Positions 28,228 through 33,349 of a DNA stretch of 33,349 bases are shown piece after piece. The stretch is from Pseudomonas sp. CM27 (GTDB lineage Bacteria > Pseudomonadota > Gammaproteobacteria > Pseudomonadales > Pseudomonadaceae): assembly GCF_013179515.1 (NCBI RefSeq), contig NZ_JABMCN010000014.1:6329-39677 (forward strand), written 5' to 3'. The notes under the pieces are model-generated. The model worked only from the letters and a program-made list of their open reading frames with translations. It searched no databases and was not told where the DNA came from. Position 1 is the first letter of the stretch; every line of letters begins with the position of its first letter. Made by a program: the position numbers and the translations under genes.

Positions 28228-30717
28228 GTGTCGAATAATTCGAAGGCGGCGCTGCTGGCGTGGCTTCAAGCCGGCGATCGAATGCTGAACTGCGATTCGA
28301 TCTTTGCCATTAAAAAGGACAAGGCCAACCCCCTGTTGATCCAGGAATATATAAGGCGTTTTCACACAGGCTCCTACCTGGAGCCGATCAACGGCGAAAC
28401 GCCTGCGGACAATGGTTATAAAGTTTATATGCAAAACTTTATCCTGGATCATCCGCGCTTGTCTTTTGACAACGCCGAAATCACAAGCTCGCGGGCCAGC
28501 CTGCGCATGAAGATCGTTGGCGGTAACCAGGTAGGGTTGAAGAAGGTCGGTGCACACTGGTATCCCCAGCGCATTGACCGGATTGAACCCCTGGTGGGCC
28601 CGGAGTTGCGCCTGCGCCTTGAGCTTGCCGACGTGCCAGGCTATGTGAATGAGGAGGCAGGCCTGATCCTCGATTTGCGCAACAGTGATGATTTTGTGGT
28701 GACCTTCTCCGATTCCAGACGTATTCGAGAATTGGGAGGCGATTTTTTCAAGACCTTGTTCAAGGCGTTGCCCGACAGCAAACGCATCTGGTCACTGGGG
28801 CGTATCGAGCAAGGTAATGATGAACTGCTTCGACCCGAGTCGTTCCGGCTGTTCACTCAGCGTAATCCGGCGGTCAATCCTTCACCGATGGAAGAGGATG
28901 ATGAAGATGTTGATGGCGCGGTAGTCGGGTTGATCAGCATGGTTGCAGGCAGCGGGCAGCCAGATATACCAGGGCCGGAATACCGCTACTTGATCCCTGA
29001 TGACAGTGACGTTTACTCGGCCAGTGTGCTTTTCGAGCGCAAACGCGTGGCGCTTGCGACCGTCATCAGGCTCCTTCCGCGTGACATTTTCAAGAACGTG
29101 GAATTCAAGATTGAGCGGACGCCAAACGGTGAGATGTCAGCGATCGCAACGGCGGGGGAGTTGGCCTTTCTGTCAGAGCGCAAGACATTTAGCTACCAAA
29201 GCGAAAACGCTAAAGGCAGCGTTCACTGTGAAATTGATGCTCTTCTGGTTACCGATAAAGTTCCCCTTGCAGGCATTTTGAAAATCAACGTGGTGGCAGA
29301 TCGCGTCACGCTGGAACTGTTGATTGATCGGCATGAAGTTTTCACCCAACTGGAGGCGTACCGGGAAGTCAGCTACGCACCGCACCCCTGGGTGAACCCG
29401 GATTTTGTCGAGGGCATCTGGATGTGTGAAACCAGATTAACAGTGCGCGGTGAATGGCGGATTAAGGATCTTCAAGGCGCCACGTTGGAGTTGTCCAGCT
29501 TTATCGCACAACCAGGAAGGCTCAAGTTACCTGAGCGGCTCTTCCCATGGGAGGGGGAGTCGACGGGAGGGGCGCTGGATGTGAATCATATGATGTTTGT
29601 CCTGCTGCTCCCCTACACGTCCTACCTCGACATAGGCGAGTTGAGAGCTTTTGGGCCGATCAGGGCCGCGCTCGCCAAGGACCTTGCCACCCAGTTACGT
29701 ATGGATGAAGTGGTCGAGCAAACCATCAAGCTGAATTTCGGTGGCGCAATTTTGAGCCGCGAACAGCATATGCCCAATGACATCATCTGCTTCGGCCACG
29801 TCGACCCGCGGTCGACCACGTTCACCGTGACGCCGCTGGAAAAGATCCTGGTCCACGGCGACAAGTTGCAGCTTGCATGCGTGCCTGCGCAAGCCGGTGT
29901 GAAGTGGTCGGCCGAGTCGGTCGAGGGGGCGACGGACGACGCGGGCCATTTCGATCAGCATGCCAACGGCTTGTACTTGGCGCCGGGCAGCACAGGTATT
30001 CAGGGTGAGTTCACCCGAGTGCGGGTCACCGCCACGGATCCGGTCAGCGGTTTTTTCAGTTCAGCACTGCTCACCGTGGTCAAGCACGCCCTTCAGGTCA
30101 GCCCTTTGCTGGACGTATGTCAATCGGGCGACGAGGGGGTCAGCCTCAAGGCCGAGCACGTGACCGGTGGTGAACTGCAATGGCGCATCCTGGGCTCACA
30201 ACCCTTTGGCAAGCTGGCGCATCCGACCGGCACGGCCAACACCTATCACCCTGGCAAGGACGTGGTGGGGAAATCGTTCGTGGTCGAGGAGGTGGAGGTG
30301 CGCAACAGCCTGACCGATGAACGCCGGACGCTATGTATCGTCACCCAGATGACCGGGAACCGCCCCGCTGATGTGCTGGTGGACGAACGCGATGACCAAT
30401 TGGGCAGAGTCTGGCTTTCCATCAGTGCGGGGGGGCTGACCGGCGTCAGTGAACTGACAGTCGCGTATGGCCCGGGGCGGATCGACATCGATCAGGGCGG
30501 TAAGCCTTACTACCAGGCGACCGCCGAGAGCCCTGCACATTTCTGCGTTGTTCGCGCCGTCTGGCAGCCCTCGCCAGGGTTCCCCTTCAGCTTGGAGGGT
30601 TTCATCGTGTTGCCGCTGCCCTTGGGTGAGCACATCAACGCTTATCAGGCCCTCGAACAGGCTGCGCAACGCGTGGGTGCACGCATGCAGTCCAGCACAT
30701 CAATGGAACAGGGTTAA
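28228..30717 (+). CDS. P47/OrfX-like (putative TULIP-fold) protein with Ig-like C-terminus, paralogue 1 (829 aa)
   Basis: Starts at GTG with an excellent GGAGG seven bases upstream. No signal peptide or membrane helix. The N-terminus (AWLQAGDRMLNCDSIFAIKK and DKANPLLIQEYIRR, residues 11-44) aligns gap-free with the next two genes, with the shared Asn at 34. The body is beta-rich with PRLSFDNAEITSSRASLRM (76-94), an acidic loop (MEEDDEDVD) and YLIPDDSDVYSASVLF. This order of segments recalls clostridial P47/OrfX proteins, which adopt tubular lipid-binding (TULIP) folds. I base that on remembered sequence patterns, not a search. From about 540 on there are two Ig-like modules (LQLACVPAQAGVKWSAES; VEEVEVRNSLTDERRTLCIV) matched in paralogue 2. 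Intracellular role or export route unknown. Confidence 0.72.
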   Translation: MSNNSKAALLAWLQAGDRMLNCDSIFAIKKDKANPLLIQEYIRRFHTGSYLEPINGETPADNGYKVYMQNFILDHPRLSFDNAEITSSRASLRMKIVGGNQVGLKKVGAHWYPQRIDRIEPLVGPELRLRLELADVPGYVNEEAGLILDLRNSDDFVVTFSDSRRIRELGGDFFKTLFKALPDSKRIWSLGRIEQGNDELLRPESFRLFTQRNPAVNPSPMEEDDEDVDGAVVGLISMVAGSGQPDIPGPEYRYLIPDDSDVYSASVLFERKRVALATVIRLLPRDIFKNVEFKIERTPNGEMSAIATAGELAFLSERKTFSYQSENAKGSVHCEIDALLVTDKVPLAGILKINVVADRVTLELLIDRHEVFTQLEAYREVSYAPHPWVNPDFVEGIWMCETRLTVRGEWRIKDLQGATLELSSFIAQPGRLKLPERLFPWEGESTGGALDVNHMMFVLLLPYTSYLDIGELRAFGPIRAALAKDLATQLRMDEVVEQTIKLNFGGAILSREQHMPNDIICFGHVDPRSTTFTVTPLEKILVHGDKLQLACVPAQAGVKWSAESVEGATDDAGHFDQHANGLYLAPGSTGIQGEFTRVRVTATDPVSGFFSSALLTVVKHALQVSPLLDVCQSGDEGVSLKAEHVTGGELQWRILGSQPFGKLAHPTGTANTYHPGKDVVGKSFVVEEVEVRNSLTDERRTLCIVTQMTGNRPADVLVDERDDQLGRVWLSISAGGLTGVSELTVAYGPGRIDIDQGGKPYYQATAESPAHFCVVRAVWQPSPGFPFSLEGFIVLPLPLGEHINAYQALEQAAQRVGARMQSSTSMEQG

Positions 30718-30720
30718 ATC

Positions 30721-33150
30721 ATGGCTACCAATTATCTGTCGGTCATCACGGCTTGGATGAAGCAGCAAACAAGCCATCTTAACTGGGACCTCACATTTGC
30801 CACACGTCCCGAGCAACTGAACCAGCTGGTCGAGCAGGCGCATTTCAGTCAGGAGGACAGTGCCCATGGCGATATCGAAGGCGAGATCGCCCTGCCTGGC
30901 TCCGGCGTTACCCATATCCTGACCGGCTACCGCATGGGGCCGCCAGTATTGGCGGCCATGCAGGCAGCGCATGCTTCGGCAAAGGTCCAGCAACGCATCG
31001 CCCTTGAGGGTGGTACGCACCTGAGCGTGGACAAGGTCGACGGCCTGCTCGGTCTGGCGGTGCATGATGTGCTGGACCCGCTGCCAGTGTCGCAGGCCTT
31101 GGTGCTTGCCAGCGATGCCCAGGGCGTGAGGGCCGACCTGCGCGATGGCACTGATACCGAACTCGATCTGGGCGGCGGCCTGCCCCAGCGCCTGGCCGCC
31201 GGGCGCTTCTTCAAGGATGTGCTCAGCGGCCTGGGCAGTGCCCGGCAAGTCTATCCTTTGGTGACGTTCAGGCCACCCATCGGCAACCCTTACCTGCAGG
31301 TGCGCCGCACTGAGGTACGTACCCATGTCAGTAAAGCCAATGGCACGCCTGCGCTAGTCATCTTCGCAGGCGTTGACAACGGGCCGACGGGCGACTTCCC
31401 AGGCGAGGACTCCGGGTATCCTTTCCTGTTGCCTGACGACCTGGAAACACCGGTGAGCAGCAGTGTGTTGCTGACCTCGCGCTTCCTGCATCGGGCCGCC
31501 TACGGTGTCGGCCTTGAGCATATGCTTGAAGGTGGGGCGTTCGACGCCACTTTCGACGCGGATAACAACCTGCAGCGCCTGGATGCCAAGGCTGGTCTGC
31601 TGCCTGTGCACCCCGGCACCTATGAGAGCAACGCTTATCAGTTCAGCTGTGAGGCGTTCGAGATTGCCGTGGCCGGCGCTCCGCTTGACGCCGATACCGA
31701 TGCGCGGATCGCCAGCCAACACGGCCAAGGATGCTGCTGCTGCACATCAGCCCTGAGCAATGCGCAGGGCCAGGAGTCTCAGGCTGATTTCCAATCGCCC
31801 CTCAGTATCTCGTTCGAGCGTGATGAAGTACGTCAGCACTGGAAGTCCCACTGCACCCTGTCATTGACCTACAGCGCCAAGCCGAACGGAGCGGAGCAGA
31901 CTCACACGGCGACCTTCCAGTTCGACCTGCAGACGTTGTTCAACTTGAATGAACCGGCATCAGCCGAGGAAAGCGCCGGCGGCATGCTGCTCGGGCAAGT
32001 GTTGTGGCCATGGCAGCAGTCGGCCGAAGTGACCCCTGTCAGTGGCCTGCCGAACAACATGCCGGCCGAGCTACGCGACGAGATCTGCGCGTTTGTCGCG
32101 TTCTTGATCAAACAGGCGGTACTGGAAGGCCTGGCCAAGCAGCTGACCGCGTTGATTCCGGAGCAAGTGCTGGACGGCGCCACGTTGGCGGGGTGGTACA
32201 AGCTCGCGCCGTTCCGGCACGAACTGCCCAATGGCATGGCCTTGTTTGCCAGTGACGGTGGCGCTGCAGGGTTTCGTATCGTCGATCCACCCATCACACT
32301 GGCCCCGGCACAGCGTCATGCCTTTACCGTCAACCCGCCGCTGGAAAACGTGACATGGTCGTTGCGGGAGCTCCCTGGCAGCGTCGGTGACCTTGGCCGG
32401 ATCGATCCCGCTACCGGTGACTACCGGGCTCCTCCAGCGCATGCCATGGGAAGCGAGCCGATGCGCGCCACGGTTGTCGCCACTGACTCGAAAACCGGCC
32501 AGAACAGCACCACCCTGGTCACCGTGGTGCCCTCTGCAATGACGGTCAACCCGCTGGTTCAGGTGTGCTACGTCGATGACACTTTTCCACTGACGGCCGG
32601 CACCCTGGGCGGAGCCCTGGAGTGGTCGGTGGCTGACGCCGGGGAGGACGGACGCGGTTCGGTAGCACCCGATGCTGATGGCAAGCGTTGCACCTACACC
32701 ACAGGTGCCAAGGTTGAAGGCAACGAAACCTATGTACTCGACGAAGTCAGGGTGCGCAACACGCTGACAGACGAGGTGCGCTCGACCTATGTGCTGGTGC
32801 GCCAGCGCGGCCCGGAGATCGCGGTGACGCTTACCCAACGGCCGGACGGCAAGTTTCAATTGCAGGGCCGCGCCTACGGCACGGACCTGGTGGACGTGGA
32901 GTGGAAACTGCCGATTGATGGTACTGGCACTATCGATGGCGAGAAAAACGACCACTACACGCCGCCCTTTGCTGATTCCGACGCGCGTTTCACCCTGATC
33001 ATCGGCAAATGGGCGCTAGAGGGTTCCGATTTCATCTTCGAAGGCCACCTGCTGCTGCAGCTGCCTTTGTCACAGCATTTTGCAGCCATGCATCGCGCCG
33101 CCAGCCCGGCAGGTCTGCGCGTGGCCCCTGCACCGTCGCTTGGAGGTTGA
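30721..33150 (+). CDS. P47/OrfX-like (putative TULIP-fold) protein with Ig-like C-terminus, paralogue 2 (809 aa)
   Basis: Begins 3 bp after the previous stop codon, so translational coupling is likely. Residues 11-40 (AWMKQQTSHLNWDLTFATRP and EQLNQLVEQA) match paralogue 1 position for position, with N34 shared. The body contains GEIALPGSGVTHILTGYRMG and PFLLPDDLETPVSSSVLLTS, which fit the P47-type pattern. Four consecutive cysteines (C338-C341, HGQGCCCCTS) form an unusual cluster. The C-terminal third (about 540-700) mirrors paralogue 1: VTWSLRELPGS, ATVVATDSKTGQNSTTLVTV, MTVNPLVQVCYVDD and LDEVRVRNTLTDEVRSTYVL. No signal peptide, no membrane helix. It ends LPLSQHFAAMHRAA with a Pro-rich tail. 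Family link to paralogue 1 is clear; the P47/OrfX relation is a hypothesis. Confidence 0.72.
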   Translation: MATNYLSVITAWMKQQTSHLNWDLTFATRPEQLNQLVEQAHFSQEDSAHGDIEGEIALPGSGVTHILTGYRMGPPVLAAMQAAHASAKVQQRIALEGGTHLSVDKVDGLLGLAVHDVLDPLPVSQALVLASDAQGVRADLRDGTDTELDLGGGLPQRLAAGRFFKDVLSGLGSARQVYPLVTFRPPIGNPYLQVRRTEVRTHVSKANGTPALVIFAGVDNGPTGDFPGEDSGYPFLLPDDLETPVSSSVLLTSRFLHRAAYGVGLEHMLEGGAFDATFDADNNLQRLDAKAGLLPVHPGTYESNAYQFSCEAFEIAVAGAPLDADTDARIASQHGQGCCCCTSALSNAQGQESQADFQSPLSISFERDEVRQHWKSHCTLSLTYSAKPNGAEQTHTATFQFDLQTLFNLNEPASAEESAGGMLLGQVLWPWQQSAEVTPVSGLPNNMPAELRDEICAFVAFLIKQAVLEGLAKQLTALIPEQVLDGATLAGWYKLAPFRHELPNGMALFASDGGAAGFRIVDPPITLAPAQRHAFTVNPPLENVTWSLRELPGSVGDLGRIDPATGDYRAPPAHAMGSEPMRATVVATDSKTGQNSTTLVTVVPSAMTVNPLVQVCYVDDTFPLTAGTLGGALEWSVADAGEDGRGSVAPDADGKRCTYTTGAKVEGNETYVLDEVRVRNTLTDEVRSTYVLVRQRGPEIAVTLTQRPDGKFQLQGRAYGTDLVDVEWKLPIDGTGTIDGEKNDHYTPPFADSDARFTLIIGKWALEGSDFIFEGHLLLQLPLSQHFAAMHRAASPAGLRVAPAPSLGG

Positions 33151-33154
33151 AGCC

Positions 33155-33349
33155 ATGTTCTATTCATTGGAGCAACTGCTTGAAAAAATGAAGCAAGGAT
33201 CGGTGACGCTTGGCTGGGGCGCAGTCGCGGTGTACAGCCGTCGCCAGCTCAATCGTTTGCTGGAGCAGCAGTATCTGCAACGTCTTGCGGAGAACAACTT
33301 TCTTCCACCGTTCAGCGACATACTCAAGCGCAAGGCGGTGGGTCAGACA
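33155..33349 (+). CDS. P47/OrfX-like protein, paralogue 3, cut by right edge
   Basis: Sixty-five codons are present and the frame is open to the window end. ATG at 33155 lies 4 bp after the previous stop codon with GGAGG just inside that gene. The sequence TLGWGAVAVYSRRQLNRLLE (residues 18-37) aligns with residues 19-38 of the two upstream paralogues, including the Trp at 21/22 and the Asn at 33/34. Its G-W-x-x-V-x-x-x-S-x-R-x-x-N spacing is the one closest to the start of clostridial P47 as I remember it. The remainder, including whether it carries the Ig-like C-terminus, is outside the window. Confidence 0.75.
   Translation, partial: MFYSLEQLLEKMKQGSVTLGWGAVAVYSRRQLNRLLEQQYLQRLAENNFLPPFSDILKRKAVGQT

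Overview
The window reads as chromosomal DNA of a Pseudomonas, most likely the P. putida group. The DNA is GC-rich. The gene order class II DAHP synthase / spermidine synthase-like / deaD / dioxygenase / tpm / htpX / alaA-type aminotransferase / msrB / glutathione peroxidase / hybrid kinase fits that group from memory. The intergenic spaces carry paired REP-type palindromes of the kind known from P. putida.

Layout. Positions 1-14251 are ordinary core genome: aromatic amino acid biosynthesis, RNA remodelling (deaD with a long, apparently folded leader), a DODA-type dioxygenase, chalcogen/thiopurine methylation (tpm), membrane proteolysis (htpX), alanine metabolism, a peroxide and methionine-sulfoxide repair group (msrB, a Cys-type glutathione peroxidase and, further on, a free methionine-R-sulfoxide reductase), a hybrid sensor kinase, a DUF815 ATPase and a membrane-anchored coiled-coil protein of unknown role. 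Positions 14423-15128 hold a five-gene tRNA operon (Glu-Gly-Glu-Gly-Gly) with a near-consensus promoter and a strong, probably bidirectional terminator.

From about 15130 to the right edge the content changes to an accessory block of large proteins. Leftward genes, from the middle outward, are an Rhs/YD-repeat protein (1653 aa) with an Ala/Gly-rich hydrophobic C-terminal tip, a cytoplasmic-looking beta-sandwich modular protein (671 aa), a classical autotransporter (733 aa) and a second modular protein (503 aa). Rightward, divergent from the Rhs gene, are a third modular protein (611 aa) and then a tight operon of three paralogues (829 aa, 809 aa and one cut by the window edge). Their N-termini align without gaps and resemble the start of clostridial P47/OrfX (TULIP-superfamily) proteins, and the two complete ones carry a related Ig-like C-terminal region.

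The best candidate for something undescribed is this accessory block: an orphan Rhs protein with no visible immunity gene, PAAR domain or Eag chaperone, flanked on both sides by members of one modular family and followed by tandem P47/OrfX-like proteins. My working hypothesis is a host-directed (for example insect-directed) toxin or surface-delivery locus. The parts are visible in the sequence; the joint function is inference.
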